Assembly (NCBI RefSeq): GCF_002737755.1
Contig: NZ_PEGH01000020.1
Location: 248,001 to 312,000, forward strand
Origin: Caulobacter sp. BP25
Lineage (GTDB): Bacteria > Pseudomonadota > Alphaproteobacteria > Caulobacterales > Caulobacteraceae
Reading direction: 5' to 3'
DNA: 64,000 nt
The notes beneath the pieces are model-generated. The model did not search any database, was not told the origin of the DNA, and was given only the letters and a program-made list of their open reading frames with translations. Positions 1 to 8,903 of the stretch are shown in pieces (the stretch's first letter is position 1; the number at the start of each line of letters is the position of its first letter). Both the position numbers and the translations under genes were made by a program.

Positions 1-19
1 GCGGCAATGCAGCGGCCCC

Positions 20-58
20 TGGGTCCCGGCTCTCCGCTCCGCTGCGGCCGGGATGACA
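20..58. repeat. Partial REP-like palindromic repeat
   Basis: GC-rich tract ending in GGCCGGGATGACA. The same end sequence closes the repeats at 15745-15844 and 18911-18953. The left arm is degenerate (GGTCCCGGCT), so this looks like half or a diverged copy of the same intergenic palindrome family. It lies just upstream of the threonine aldolase gene. Confidence 0.6.
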
Positions 59-105
59 AGGGTTTGTGTCTTCCAATGAGGGGAGCGCGCCCCTATCCAG
101 GGGGC

Positions 106-1131
106 ATGACAGCTCCCCGTTTCGACTTCGCCTCGGACAACGTCGCCGGCGCCATGCCCGAGGTCATGGACGCCCTGATCGCCGCTAACGCCGGCACGGC
201 CTCGGGCTATGGGACCGACCATGTCAGCCGCGCGGCGGGAGACCGTATCCGCGCCCTGCTGGACGCCGACGCCGAGGTCCGGTTCACCGCCTCGGGCACG
301 GCCGCCAACGCCTTCGCCCTGACCCTGCTGGCCCAGCCGCACGAGGCGGTGCTGGCGCACGAGCACGCCCACATCTGCACCGACGAGACCGGCGCCCCCG
401 GCTTCTTTGGCCAGGGCGTGGGCCTGATCGGCCTGCCGGGCGCCTCGGGCAAGATCGAGGTCGCGGCGCTGGAGGCGGCGCTGGCGCGGCCAGAAGTGTC
501 CTACAACCAGCCGGCCAACGCTCTGTCGCTGACCACCGCGACCGAGTACGGCACGGTCTATTCGGAAGACCATCTGCGGGCGCTGGTCGCGCCGATGAAG
601 GCCAAGGGCTACGGCGTCCACCTGGACGGCGCGCGCCTGGCCAACGCCGTCGCCGCCGGCTTCGACCTCAAGAGCATCGCCAAGATGGGCGTCGACATTC
701 TGGTGATCGGCGGGACCAAGGCCGGCTCGACCCCGACCGAGGCCGTGGTGCTCCTCAATCCCGACCATGCGCGCCGCCTGGACGCGCGGCTCAAGCACGC
801 GGGACAGCTAGTCTCCAAGGGCCGGTTCCTGGCCGCGCCATGGCTGGGTTTGCTGGGCGAGGACGGTTCGGCCGGCCCCTGGGCAGCCCGCGCGGCCCAC
901 GCCAACGCCATGGCCCAAACGCTGGCCGGCCTGATCCCCTTCCCGATCAAGCACCCGGTCGAGGCCAACGGCCTGTTCGTCGAGATGGACGAGCCGACGC
1001 TGGAACGCCTGCGTGGCGAAGGCTGGTTCGTCTACCGCTTCCTGGACGGCACGGTGCGCTTCATGTGCTCGTGGGCGACGACGCCGGAAATGGTCGAGGA
1101 CCTGGGCGCGGCGCTGAAGAAGATCGCCTGA
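106..1131 (+). CDS. ltaA: Low-specificity L-threonine aldolase
   Basis: PLP-dependent fold-type I aldolase that would split L-threonine or L-allo-threonine into glycine and acetaldehyde in the cytosol. In 341 residues it shows the SGTAAN phosphate-binding region (63-68), the HLDGAR motif whose Asp174 should hold the PLP pyridine nitrogen, and the Schiff-base lysine Lys205 in GGTKAG. The length is normal for the family. An in-frame ATG exists at position 7, but the start at 106 fits the family N-terminus (FDFASDN); the extra 33 codons would read through a repeat. It stands alone on this strand, with other threonine/serine enzymes 14 kb downstream. The family assignment is firm; stereospecificity cannot be read from sequence. 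Confidence 0.9.
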   Translation: MTAPRFDFASDNVAGAMPEVMDALIAANAGTASGYGTDHVSRAAGDRIRALLDADAEVRFTASGTAANAFALTLLAQPHEAVLAHEHAHICTDETGAPGFFGQGVGLIGLPGASGKIEVAALEAALARPEVSYNQPANALSLTTATEYGTVYSEDHLRALVAPMKAKGYGVHLDGARLANAVAAGFDLKSIAKMGVDILVIGGTKAGSTPTEAVVLLNPDHARRLDARLKHAGQLVSKGRFLAAPWLGLLGEDGSAGPWAARAAHANAMAQTLAGLIPFPIKHPVEANGLFVEMDEPTLERLRGEGWFVYRFLDGTVRFMCSWATTPEMVEDLGAALKKIA

Positions 1132-1135
1132 GCGA

Positions 1136-1495
1136 CTAGTCCCGCTCCCTGCTCGTCTTCCCCAGGAAAGCCTGGCCGATCCAGCTGATGACGCCGGTGA
1201 CGATGGCGACCTGGATGCCCGCCCATAGGCCCGGAACCCTCAGCCCGTCCAGCAACCAGTCGACGATCCCGATCATCGCGGCGTTCACGACCAGCAGGAA
1301 CAGGCCCAGAGTGACGAGCGTCAGGGGGAAGGTCAGCACCGTGACCACCGGCCGCACCACGGCATTGACGACGCCGAGCAGGAAACCGGCGATGATCAGG
1401 GTCTTCCAGCCGTCGGCGGTGACGCCCGGCACGATGCGCGCGGCCAGCCACAGGCCCGCAGCGGCGATCAGGATGCGCAGAACGAAACGGATCAT
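1136..1495 (-). CDS. Four-TM phage-holin-like family membrane protein (PF04020 type)
   Basis: A 119-residue, very hydrophobic protein with about four predicted membrane helices separated by short loops. It starts MIRFVLRILIAAAGL and contains the conserved LLGVVNAVVRP-type segment of the 'mycobacterial 4-TMS phage holin' family. That family is widespread on bacterial chromosomes and mostly unrelated to phage lysis; its function is unknown. I chose the third in-frame ATG, where the first helix begins after a few residues and GGGG lies about 8 bases upstream; an ATG 51 bases earlier would also work. The gene is convergent with the threonine aldolase, with 4 bases between stops. Nothing nearby suggests a prophage. 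Confidence 0.8.
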   Translation of the reverse strand: MIRFVLRILIAAAGLWLAARIVPGVTADGWKTLIIAGFLLGVVNAVVRPVVTVLTFPLTLVTLGLFLLVVNAAMIGIVDWLLDGLRVPGLWAGIQVAIVTGVISWIGQAFLGKTSRERD

Positions 1496-1624
1496 CTCAA
1501 GCCCCATTTCCGTTACGGCGCCCATGCGTCCAAACTGTCGCCGCATTCGTACAATATCCCAGCAGGCAACTCGGACATTACAAATGCGTTACTGCTCTTC
1601 AACCCGGCGCTTCGTGAACTATCT

Positions 1625-1643
1625 ATCCCCTCGTGTGGGGGAT
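1625..1643 (+). promoter_or_regulatory. Stem-loop in the rpoH upstream region
   Basis: ATCCCC and GGGGAT flank a 7-base loop about 50 bases before the rpoH start. It may be part of the 5' untranslated region or overlap a promoter. rpoH genes in Caulobacter are known to be transcribed from housekeeping and heat-shock promoters, but I cannot place the -35 and -10 boxes with confidence here. Confidence 0.3.
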
Positions 1644-1693
1644 GATCGCGCGCGATTGGCGAGCGGATCCGCACGCAAGGGGATATAGGTACT

Positions 1694-2581
1694 ATGGCCG
1701 TGAATTCTCTATCGGTGATGTCGCCGGACGGCGGTCTGTCTCGTTATCTGACCGAGATTCGCAAGTTCCCGATGCTGCCCAAGGACGAGGAGTTCATGCT
1801 CGCCCAGCGCTGGAAAGAGCATCAGGACTCCGAAGCCGCCCACAAGATGGTGACGTCGCACCTGCGCCTCGTGGCCAAGATCGCCATGGGCTATCGCGGC
1901 TATGGCCTACCGATCGGCGAAGTGATCTCCGAAGGCAATGTCGGCCTGATGCAGGCGGTCAAAAAGTTCGAGCCCGACAAGGGCTTCCGCCTGGCCACCT
2001 ACGCCATGTGGTGGATCCGCGCCTCGATCCAGGAGTACATCCTGCGCTCGTGGTCGCTGGTGAAGATGGGCACGACCGCCGCGCAGAAGAAGCTGTTCTT
2101 CAACCTGCGCAAGGCCAAGAGCCAGATCGCCGCCTTCCAGGAAGGCGATCTGCATCCTGACCAGGTCAGCGCCATCGCCACCAAGCTGGGCGTGCTGGAC
2201 AGCGAGGTCATCTCGATGAACCGCCGCCTGTCGGGCCCCGACGCCTCGCTGAACGCCCCGCTGCGTTCGGACAGTGAGAGCGAGTGGCAAGACTGGCTGG
2301 CCGACGAGGAGCAGGTCTCCCAGGAGACCCGCGTCGCCGAGGACGAGGAAAAGTCGCTGCGGATGTCGCTTCTTGAAGAAGCGATGATCGAACTGACCGA
2401 CCGCGAGCGCCACATCCTGACCGAGCGCCGCCTAAAGGACGACCCGACCACCCTCGAGGAACTGGCCGCTCAGTACGGCGTCAGCCGCGAGCGCGTTCGC
2501 CAGATCGAGGTCCGCGCGTTCGAGAAGCTGCAGAAGACCATGCGCGAGGCGGCGATCGCCAAAAACATGGTCGAGGCCTGA
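1694..2581 (+). CDS. rpoH: RNA polymerase heat-shock sigma factor RpoH (sigma-32)
   Basis: Directs RNA polymerase to heat-shock promoters. The 295-residue protein has sigma region 2 (about 50-120, with the promoter-melting TYAMWWIRASIQEYI block at 102-116), the diagnostic RpoH box QKKLFFNLR at 131-139, and a C-terminal region 4 helix-turn-helix ending VSRERVRQIEVRAFEKL. The RpoH box separates it from RpoD-like factors. The ATG is preceded by AAGGGGATATAGGT. A strong Rho-independent terminator follows 40 bases after the stop, so it is probably monocistronic. In this family synthesis and stability are heat-controlled; the sequence shows only the 5' stem-loop as a possible element. Confidence 0.97.
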   Translation: MAVNSLSVMSPDGGLSRYLTEIRKFPMLPKDEEFMLAQRWKEHQDSEAAHKMVTSHLRLVAKIAMGYRGYGLPIGEVISEGNVGLMQAVKKFEPDKGFRLATYAMWWIRASIQEYILRSWSLVKMGTTAAQKKLFFNLRKAKSQIAAFQEGDLHPDQVSAIATKLGVLDSEVISMNRRLSGPDASLNAPLRSDSESEWQDWLADEEQVSQETRVAEDEEKSLRMSLLEEAMIELTDRERHILTERRLKDDPTTLEELAAQYGVSRERVRQIEVRAFEKLQKTMREAAIAKNMVEA

Positions 2582-2622
2582 CACGATCACGACGCTCCGG
2601 CCTCGGAGCGGCGATAACGATC

Positions 2623-2654
2623 AAGGGAGCGCCGGTCATGGCGCTCCCTTTTTT
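2623..2654 (+). terminator. Rho-independent terminator after rpoH
   Basis: Perfect 10-bp stem AAGGGAGCGC / GCGCTCCCTT with an 8-base loop followed by a T run. It sits between rpoH and the convergent TonB-dependent receptor gene. Confidence 0.92.
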
Positions 2655-2662
2655 GTTGGGCC

Positions 2663-4591
2663 TTAGAAGTCCACGGTCAGGAACAGCGTCGCCGTCCGGG
2701 GGGCGTTGACCTCGAAGGCGTTGCTGGCGACCACCTTCCAGTCGAACTTGTCGGTCAGGTTGGTGACCTGGGCGCGCAGCAGGGCCGGCTTGTCGCCGAT
2801 GTCGAAGCGATAGCGCAGGCCGGCGTCGAAGATCGTCGCGGCCGGCGTGTAGGTGCGGTTCAGCTGGTCCGCGGCGCGGCGGCCGTGGTTGTTGGCCGAA
2901 AAGGTCAGCGCCAATCCCTCGACCGGCAGGGCCCAGGTTCCGCTCAGCGTCAGCACACGCGCGGTCTGGCCGACGGGCTCGCGGCCGATCCGCCCTTCGC
3001 GCACCGGCGCGCCGGTGACGCGCGGACGCATCAGCACAGCCCCGGCCACCACCGACAGCCCCTCGATGGGCGAGCCGGTCAGGCTGACCTCGACGCCGCG
3101 ATGGCGCACCGATCCCATCTCGCGGAAGACGTTGGCGTCGTCGGCGGCGAAGTAGGGCTTACGCACCTGGAAGCCGCCCGCCACCAGGCGCAGGTTGCGC
3201 GGCAGAACCCAGCGCACGCCAGCGTCCCACTGGTCGGTGATGATCGCCGGCAGGGCCTGGGTGCGGTTGGCGGCGCTGTCGGGGGCCACGCCGCTCTCCT
3301 CCAGACCGCGGGTCACGCTGCCGTACAGCGCCAGGCGGCGCGATAGCGTCCACGACGCGGCGGCGTTGTAGAGCCAGGCCGGATCGTGGGCGACGGCGCG
3401 GACGCCGTCAGGACGCAGGACGGTCTTGCGATAGTCCGCCCGCTGCAGGCCCACGCTCATCGCCCCATGTCCCCGCCAGCGCAGGTCGTAGGCCAGGCCG
3501 CCGGTCCACTGCTCGACCTCGTCCCGCGTGCGGGCGCCCAGGGCGAAGGCCGGCTCGGCGATATCGACGCGATCCTCGACGTGGGTCGCGCCCAGGCTCA
3601 GGCTGGCCCCGCCGCCATACAGGCTGTCGCGCTGGCGGCCGCGCAGGGAGGCGTGCAGGGCGTGGGCCCAGTCGCCCGCGACGATCGTTCGGCTGAGCCG
3701 GATCTCGCCGCTGGTCGAGACTAGCTTCTGGCGCGGATCGCGGCTGATCCGGCGCAGCGCCGAGCCGTCGGTCTGCACGTTGCTCAGCACGTGAGCGTAG
3801 TTCTCGCGCGTATCGTTCACCGAGCGGAAGAGGCCCGCGGCCAGGGTGAAGCCGCCCGGCAGCGTGGCGCGGCTCAGCACGCCGGAGTTCGTCGCGATAT
3901 TGCGATAGTCCGCCCAGTTCGGACCGGCGTAGCGGCGACGCTCCACGGGCGCGGGCAGGACGCCCGGCGCGGCGACATAAAGGGGCGTGGCTTCGCGGTC
4001 CCAGGTGTCGACCCGACTCCAGAACGGCAGGACCAGCAGCTTTTCGGTCGGCCGCCAGCGCGCGGCCAGGGCGTAGGAGCCATAGACCGCGTCGGCGCCG
4101 CTGCCGAATTCGTCGTCGAAGCCCGCGATCCCGGCGACCAGGCTCAGCCGATCCGTGACTGGGATCTGGCTGTCGATCTCGATCCGGCCGCCGCCCATGG
4201 GGCCGTAGCCGGCGACCAGGCTGACCACGCGGCGATCACCGGCCGGGCGGATGCGGTAGTCGACGATGCCGGTCGGTGCGGGGAACAGATAGTTCTGCGC
4301 GGCCAGGCCCACGCGGACCACGTTGCTCTCGACCAGCCGGTCGGTGAACGAGGCCGGGCGGTCCATGTACAGCCCCTCCATCCGGATATTGCCAGCGGTG
4401 ATCGGCGAGAAGCCCCGAACCTCGCTGCTGCTGTAGAGACCGACCCGCTCATTGCCGATGCTGACGCCAAAGGCGTCCTCGGCCCCGGCCACGGCGTTGT
4501 CGTTGACCCGCTGGGCCAAAGCCTCTCCAGGCGCGCCGAGAGCGCAAGCGGCCAGGACGCCCCGCACTGGGGCCAGCTTCAGGAAACGCAT
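2663..4591 (-). CDS. TonB-dependent outer-membrane receptor
   Basis: A 642-residue outer-membrane protein that begins with a signal peptide (MRFLKLAPVRGVLAACALG, cleavage near ALA-Q), followed by a plug region with the family pattern VRGF...NIRMEG and a C-terminal beta-barrel ending in VDF, the terminal Phe expected for BAM-assembled barrels. Repeated aromatic/glycine strands and FDAGLRYRF and VTNLTDKF near the end match siderophore-type receptors. There is no N-terminal STN signalling domain, and I see no obvious TonB box. An in-frame ATG 144 bases upstream was rejected because it would bury the signal peptide. Substrate is unknown; no Fur site was recognised upstream. Confidence 0.85.
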   Translation of the reverse strand: MRFLKLAPVRGVLAACALGAPGEALAQRVNDNAVAGAEDAFGVSIGNERVGLYSSSEVRGFSPITAGNIRMEGLYMDRPASFTDRLVESNVVRVGLAAQNYLFPAPTGIVDYRIRPAGDRRVVSLVAGYGPMGGGRIEIDSQIPVTDRLSLVAGIAGFDDEFGSGADAVYGSYALAARWRPTEKLLVLPFWSRVDTWDREATPLYVAAPGVLPAPVERRRYAGPNWADYRNIATNSGVLSRATLPGGFTLAAGLFRSVNDTRENYAHVLSNVQTDGSALRRISRDPRQKLVSTSGEIRLSRTIVAGDWAHALHASLRGRQRDSLYGGGASLSLGATHVEDRVDIAEPAFALGARTRDEVEQWTGGLAYDLRWRGHGAMSVGLQRADYRKTVLRPDGVRAVAHDPAWLYNAAASWTLSRRLALYGSVTRGLEESGVAPDSAANRTQALPAIITDQWDAGVRWVLPRNLRLVAGGFQVRKPYFAADDANVFREMGSVRHRGVEVSLTGSPIEGLSVVAGAVLMRPRVTGAPVREGRIGREPVGQTARVLTLSGTWALPVEGLALTFSANNHGRRAADQLNRTYTPAATIFDAGLRYRFDIGDKPALLRAQVTNLTDKFDWKVVASNAFEVNAPRTATLFLTVDF

Positions 4592-4769
4592 AGACAATGT
4601 ACTCAGGCTTTGGCGGTTGGGCTGGCGGACCAGGGGCGAAGCCCGTTGAGGCCCACCCGCGCCGTTACGGTATAACGTCGCAAATGCAGGATCGCCCCTG
4701 ACTTGGCAAGACGCAAACCCCGCCATTCGGAACACGAAACACCCGTCCCGCAGATGCTATGAGCGCTCC

Positions 4770-5492
4770 ATGACCACCGCTTCTTCCCTGCCCCAGCTGA
4801 TCCTGCTGCCCGGCCTGCTCAACGACGCCGAGCTTTGGCGCGACCAGATCAGCGGTCTTTCGGACGTGGCGCGGATCTGGGTTCCGGATCTGACGCCCTA
4901 CGCCACCCTCCGCGCGATGGCCGAGCACGTGCTGGAAAACGCCGAACCGACCTTCGCCCTGGCCGGCTTCTCGATGGGCGGCTACGTGGCCCAGGACATC
5001 GCCCGGATCGCGCCCGAGCGGATCGAGCGCCTGGCCCTGCTGGACACCTCGATCCACGTCGATACGCCAGAGCGCGCCGCCCAGCGCCGGGCCCTGAACA
5101 AGGCCGCCGCCAAGGGCGGGACGTTCCTGGGGATCGGCCAGGCCATCCTGAAGTCTTACGTCGACGCCTCGCGCCTGGACGACGTGGCGCTGACCAGCCG
5201 CATCGTCGACATGACCCAGCGCCTGGGTCGCGAGGTCTTCCTGCGCCAGAACAGTCTGGAGCGCGAGGACGGCGAGGCGGCGCTGAGGGCGCTGCGGGTT
5301 CCGCTGCTGGTCATCGTCGGCGAGACCGACCAGATCACGCCCGCCGAAGGCCACCGCGCCATGGCCGCCGCCATCGGCTGCACGCACTTGGTGGTGATCC
5401 CCCGAACCGGCCACATGGCGCCAATGGAGGCCCCCGGCGCGGTCAACGGCGCGCTGAGACATTGGCTGAAGCGACCGGCGGGCAAGCGGTAG
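4770..5492 (+). CDS. Alpha/beta-fold hydrolase
   Basis: A 240-residue alpha/beta hydrolase of the MhpC/BioH-like type. The likely triad is Ser68 in the nucleophile elbow GFSMGG, Asp187 in VGETDQITP, and His215 in TGHMAPMEAP. An oxyanion-loop LLPGLLND lies at the N-terminus. No signal peptide, so cytosolic. It lies divergently from one TonB-dependent receptor and upstream of another on the same strand, but no shared operon is evident because 141 bases separate it from the next gene. Esterase or C-C hydrolase substrate cannot be told from sequence. Confidence 0.87.
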   Translation: MTTASSLPQLILLPGLLNDAELWRDQISGLSDVARIWVPDLTPYATLRAMAEHVLENAEPTFALAGFSMGGYVAQDIARIAPERIERLALLDTSIHVDTPERAAQRRALNKAAAKGGTFLGIGQAILKSYVDASRLDDVALTSRIVDMTQRLGREVFLRQNSLEREDGEAALRALRVPLLVIVGETDQITPAEGHRAMAAAIGCTHLVVIPRTGHMAPMEAPGAVNGALRHWLKRPAGKR

Positions 5493-5633
5493 CTCCCCAC
5501 GCCAGCAAACGCGACCTTCAAGATTCTGCAACAAAAACGTCAGCGAAACATCGCGTCTGAAAACTATTCCGACCCCTGAAGCTGTCGAGGCGCGCCTGCT
5601 CAAAAAGCGCTCGCGGCCAACGAGGGGATTAGG

Positions 5634-7934
5634 ATGAAGAAGACCATGCTCTTCGCGCTGGCGGCGCTCGCGCCGCTGGCCCTGGCGTCAGCCGCGATAG
5701 CGGCGCCCGAAAACGCTATGGCCGACGCGCCGATCGCCACAGCCGACGAGCCGACCCTGGCCTCGGCGGTCGTGGTCCAGGCTAAGATCGCCTATCGCAA
5801 TCGCAGCGAATCGACCGCGCCGGTCCTCGACTACGGCCTCGACTACTTCCAGCGCTTCGAACCGTTGACCGTCGGCGACGCCCTCAAGCGCGTGCCCAGC
5901 GTGTCGTTCCTGTCGGACGTGCTGGAGTCGGATGGCGTGCGCTTGCGCGGCCTCGACCCGGCCTACACTCAGATTCTGATCAACGGCGAGAAGGTCCCCG
6001 GCTCGGGCTCCAGCTCGGGCTCGTTCGGCAACGGCGCTGATCAAGCCTTCTTCGTCGACCGCATTCCGGCCGAGCTGATAGACCACATCGAGATCGTCCG
6101 CAGCAGCAGCGCCAATCGCAGCGGCGACGCCGTCGCCGGCGCCTTGAACATTGTGCTGCGCGACGCCCTTGCGCTGGACGGCGGCTATGTTCGCGTCGGC
6201 GCCCTGCGCTTTGACGACAAGCGCGTGCGCGAGGTGATCGGCGCGGTGTGGGGCGGCCAGGTTGGTCCGGGCCGGCTGCTGGTCGGCGCCAATGTTCAAG
6301 GTCGCCGCAACCCCAAGGAAAAGCTCAGCCTGCGCTACGACGAGCCGGGCGCCAGCCTGAACAACAACGAGATACAGAGCGACGTCCGCAACGGCACCGA
6401 CAGTTCGTTCAACATCGCCTATGACGTACCGGTCGGCCCAGGCCAGCTGTCGGTGAACGGCTTCTATGTTCACACCGATCGCTACCAGAACGAGGACTCG
6501 ATCGAGTACAATGACGGCGTCCAGACCAACGCCAAGCTGTCGACCATCAATGACAACGACGTCGACATCCAGCAGGACAGCTACGCGCTGAACGGCAAGT
6601 ACAAGTTCCCGATGGCGGGCGGCGAAACCAGCATCAAGCTGGGCTACGCGACCTTCCAGAACGACGAGTACGAGTTCGAGTACGAGACCGAGTACCTGCG
6701 CGACTCCACGCCGTTCCCCGACGGCGACCGCTTCACCGGCGACCGCGCCAAGACCCGCATCACCGACGATGAGGTCACAGCCAAGCTGGAGCACAAGCGC
6801 GAGCTGACCGCCGGAACTGATCTGGAGTTCGGCGTCCAGTACGAAGGCAAGCGCCGCGACTCGCGCGTCAGCGAGGTTCCCCGCAACCGCTACAACCTGC
6901 CGTCCGCGAACCCGCCGGCCTACAAGCCGTTCGAGATCACCAGCAAGGCGCGACTGGAGCAGACCCGGGTCGACCCCTACGTCATGCTGTCGGGCCGCTC
7001 GAACGGCGTGAAATGGGAAGCGGGCCTGCGCTACGAGACGACCGACGTGACGGTCCAGGACTTCGTGATCAACGAAAAGACCGAGAAGGACTACAGCGTC
7101 CTGCTGCCATCGGCCTCGGTCCGCTACAACCTGACCAACGCCGACCAAGTCTACGCCTCGGTCGCCCGCACCGTGCGCCGGCCCAGCTTCCAGTTCCTCT
7201 CGCCAGTCACGCTGGAAGAAGAGCTGGGCGACAACGACTTCCGCGGCGATCCCACCCTTGAGCCGGAAAAGGCCTGGGGCTTGGACGTCGGCTACGAGCG
7301 CCGAATGGGCCGCGACGGCGTCTTCGGCGTCAATCTGTTCTATCGCGACATCAAGGACCTGATCGAGATCTACAACACCGGCGCGGCGGGTTCAGCCAAC
7401 GATCCGCCGGATGACGTCACCTGGATTTACTCGGCCCGCAACACCGGCGATGGCAAGGTGTACGGGATCGAGTTCGACCTCTCGACGCCGCTGTCGTTCA
7501 TCGGCTTGGACAACACCGGCGTGTTCCTGAACTACTCCTATCTCGACAGCGAGGTCAGCGATGAGTTCGGCAAGCGTCGCTTCAACAGCCAGGCGGAGTC
7601 GGTGTTCAACGTCGGCTTCATCCAGGACATCCCGACCTTCGGGGCCGCCTTCGGCATGACCTATCGCAAGCAGGGCGAGGCCTATAGCCGCGTCGTCGGC
7701 GAGGAAGTGACCACCACCTATGGCGCGGACCTGGAGGCCTTCATCGAAAAGCGCATCGGCAAGAATATGGTCGTTCGCCTGACGGGCTCGAACCTGCTCG
7801 ACGCCGACAAGAAAGAGACCTTCAACAAGTTCACCACCATCACCAACCAAATCGACCGCTCGTTCGACGAATACGAGTTGGAGCGAGAAAAGGCCGGCCC
7901 AGTGGTGCAGCTGACCGCGCGCATGGCGTTCTAA
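5634..7934 (+). CDS. TonB-dependent outer-membrane receptor
   Basis: A 766-residue receptor with a clear signal peptide (MKKTMLFALAALAPLALASA, cleavage near AIA-A), a plug domain around residues 65-180 (VRLRGLDPAYTQILINGEKVPG; IPAELIDHIEIVRSSSANRSGD) and a barrel rich in Asp/Asn and aromatic residues that ends in TARMAF. The plug's RSSSANRSGDAVAG segment is typical of the TonB-receptor family that includes ferric-chelate and carbohydrate transporters. Uptake would be powered by TonB-ExbBD across the inner membrane. A GGGATTAGG ribosome site precedes the ATG and a terminator follows. The ligand is unknown. Confidence 0.9.
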   Translation: MKKTMLFALAALAPLALASAAIAAPENAMADAPIATADEPTLASAVVVQAKIAYRNRSESTAPVLDYGLDYFQRFEPLTVGDALKRVPSVSFLSDVLESDGVRLRGLDPAYTQILINGEKVPGSGSSSGSFGNGADQAFFVDRIPAELIDHIEIVRSSSANRSGDAVAGALNIVLRDALALDGGYVRVGALRFDDKRVREVIGAVWGGQVGPGRLLVGANVQGRRNPKEKLSLRYDEPGASLNNNEIQSDVRNGTDSSFNIAYDVPVGPGQLSVNGFYVHTDRYQNEDSIEYNDGVQTNAKLSTINDNDVDIQQDSYALNGKYKFPMAGGETSIKLGYATFQNDEYEFEYETEYLRDSTPFPDGDRFTGDRAKTRITDDEVTAKLEHKRELTAGTDLEFGVQYEGKRRDSRVSEVPRNRYNLPSANPPAYKPFEITSKARLEQTRVDPYVMLSGRSNGVKWEAGLRYETTDVTVQDFVINEKTEKDYSVLLPSASVRYNLTNADQVYASVARTVRRPSFQFLSPVTLEEELGDNDFRGDPTLEPEKAWGLDVGYERRMGRDGVFGVNLFYRDIKDLIEIYNTGAAGSANDPPDDVTWIYSARNTGDGKVYGIEFDLSTPLSFIGLDNTGVFLNYSYLDSEVSDEFGKRRFNSQAESVFNVGFIQDIPTFGAAFGMTYRKQGEAYSRVVGEEVTTTYGADLEAFIEKRIGKNMVVRLTGSNLLDADKKETFNKFTTITNQIDRSFDEYELEREKAGPVVQLTARMAF

Positions 7935-7959
7935 AGTCTCTTCGCTGTCTGAACACGAG

Positions 7960-7996
7960 GAAGGCGGCGCTCAACGGGCGCCGCCTTCTTTCGTTT
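7960..7996 (+). terminator. Rho-independent terminator after TonB-dependent receptor
   Basis: Perfect 11-bp stem GAAGGCGGCGC / GCGCCGCCTTC with a 7-base loop, then TTTCGTTT. It separates this gene from the convergent response-regulator cluster. Confidence 0.88.
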
Positions 7997-8018
7997 GGGC
8001 GCCTGGGAAAGGGTCAGA

Positions 8019-8822
8019 TCAGGCCGCCCGTCCCTTGTCGTCCGCCGCCATGAAACCCATCACCGCGTCGATGCGCTTGATCAGGTCAGCGCGTCCGCCG
8101 GAACCGGCGAGAACGGCCTGGGTGCAGGTTGTGAGGGCGGCGGCGGCCTGGATCAGACGGCTGTCCTTCACCGCCTCGCCGACACGACGCAGCTCCTCGG
8201 CCTGGGCGGCCAGGGCCCGGCGAGCCTGGGCCGGATCGCTGTCCAACGCCGCGGCGGCCGACTTGACGATGCGAAGGGCCTGGGAAAGACGCGCGGCCGG
8301 CGTGGCGGCGGCGTCGGCCTTGCGCTTGCGAGGCCCACGATAATCGGCGGAATTGAACCGGCGGCGGTCAGGGCCGACATAGCCCACGCCCTCGACCCAG
8401 TCGCGCGGCTTCAGGGTCACAGCTTCGAGCCGACGCTCCAGGTCCTTGATGTTGAATGGCTTGCGCATGAACTCGTGCACGCCGGCGTCGCGAGCGCCGA
8501 AGATGACGTCGGCGGTGGCGTCGGTGGCGCACATGATGATCGGCGCCTCGCGGCAGGTCAGATCGCCGCGGCGAATCTTGCGCGTGAAGGCCAGGCCGTC
8601 GACGCCCGCCTGGGCATGCTCGACGAAGATCAGCTGGGGATCGAGCGCGCAGGCCATGGCGTAGCCCTTCTCGGCCGTCGGGGCCGAGAACATGTCGACC
8701 GCCCCCAGCGGGCGCATGTGCTCGGCCAAGAGGCGCGCCATGGCGGGGTTCGGGTCGACGACCAGAACCCGCTGCACCTTGGCGGCGACACGCTGGAGAG
8801 TGCGGACGTTGCCGTCGAACAC
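8019..8822 (-). CDS. Receiver-domain protein with Glu at the phosphorylation site
   Basis: A 267-residue protein with an N-terminal CheY-like receiver (about 15-130) and a C-terminal Ala/Arg-rich helical region without a recognisable output domain. Aligned on the LIFVEHAQAGVDG strand-loop, the phospho-acceptor Asp is replaced by Glu68. The acidic pair is reduced to one Asp (Asp23 in VVDPNP), while the switch Thr100 and Lys121 (MRKPFN) remain. Glu at this site often mimics phosphorylation, so the domain may be locked on or act as a docking partner. The GTG start has AGGGAG 10 bases upstream; a TTG 30 bases earlier is the alternative. It is last in a minus-strand run with two hybrid kinases. 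Confidence 0.8.
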   Translation of the reverse strand: MFDGNVRTLQRVAAKVQRVLVVDPNPAMARLLAEHMRPLGAVDMFSAPTAEKGYAMACALDPQLIFVEHAQAGVDGLAFTRKIRRGDLTCREAPIIMCATDATADVIFGARDAGVHEFMRKPFNIKDLERRLEAVTLKPRDWVEGVGYVGPDRRRFNSADYRGPRKRKADAAATPAARLSQALRIVKSAAAALDSDPAQARRALAAQAEELRRVGEAVKDSRLIQAAAALTTCTQAVLAGSGGRADLIKRIDAVMGFMAADDKGRAA

Positions 8823-8903
8823 GAAACCCAAGCTCCCTGAAAGAGGGCGCAATCCTGGGGGCAGAACGTTAAGAATCCGCTCGCCAAGCCCAGGGGCGTC
8901 AGG

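Noticed and set aside
1136..1495. Phage holin family hit as a sign of a prophage
   Set aside because: This family is common on chromosomes, and no phage structural, lysis or integrase gene is nearby.
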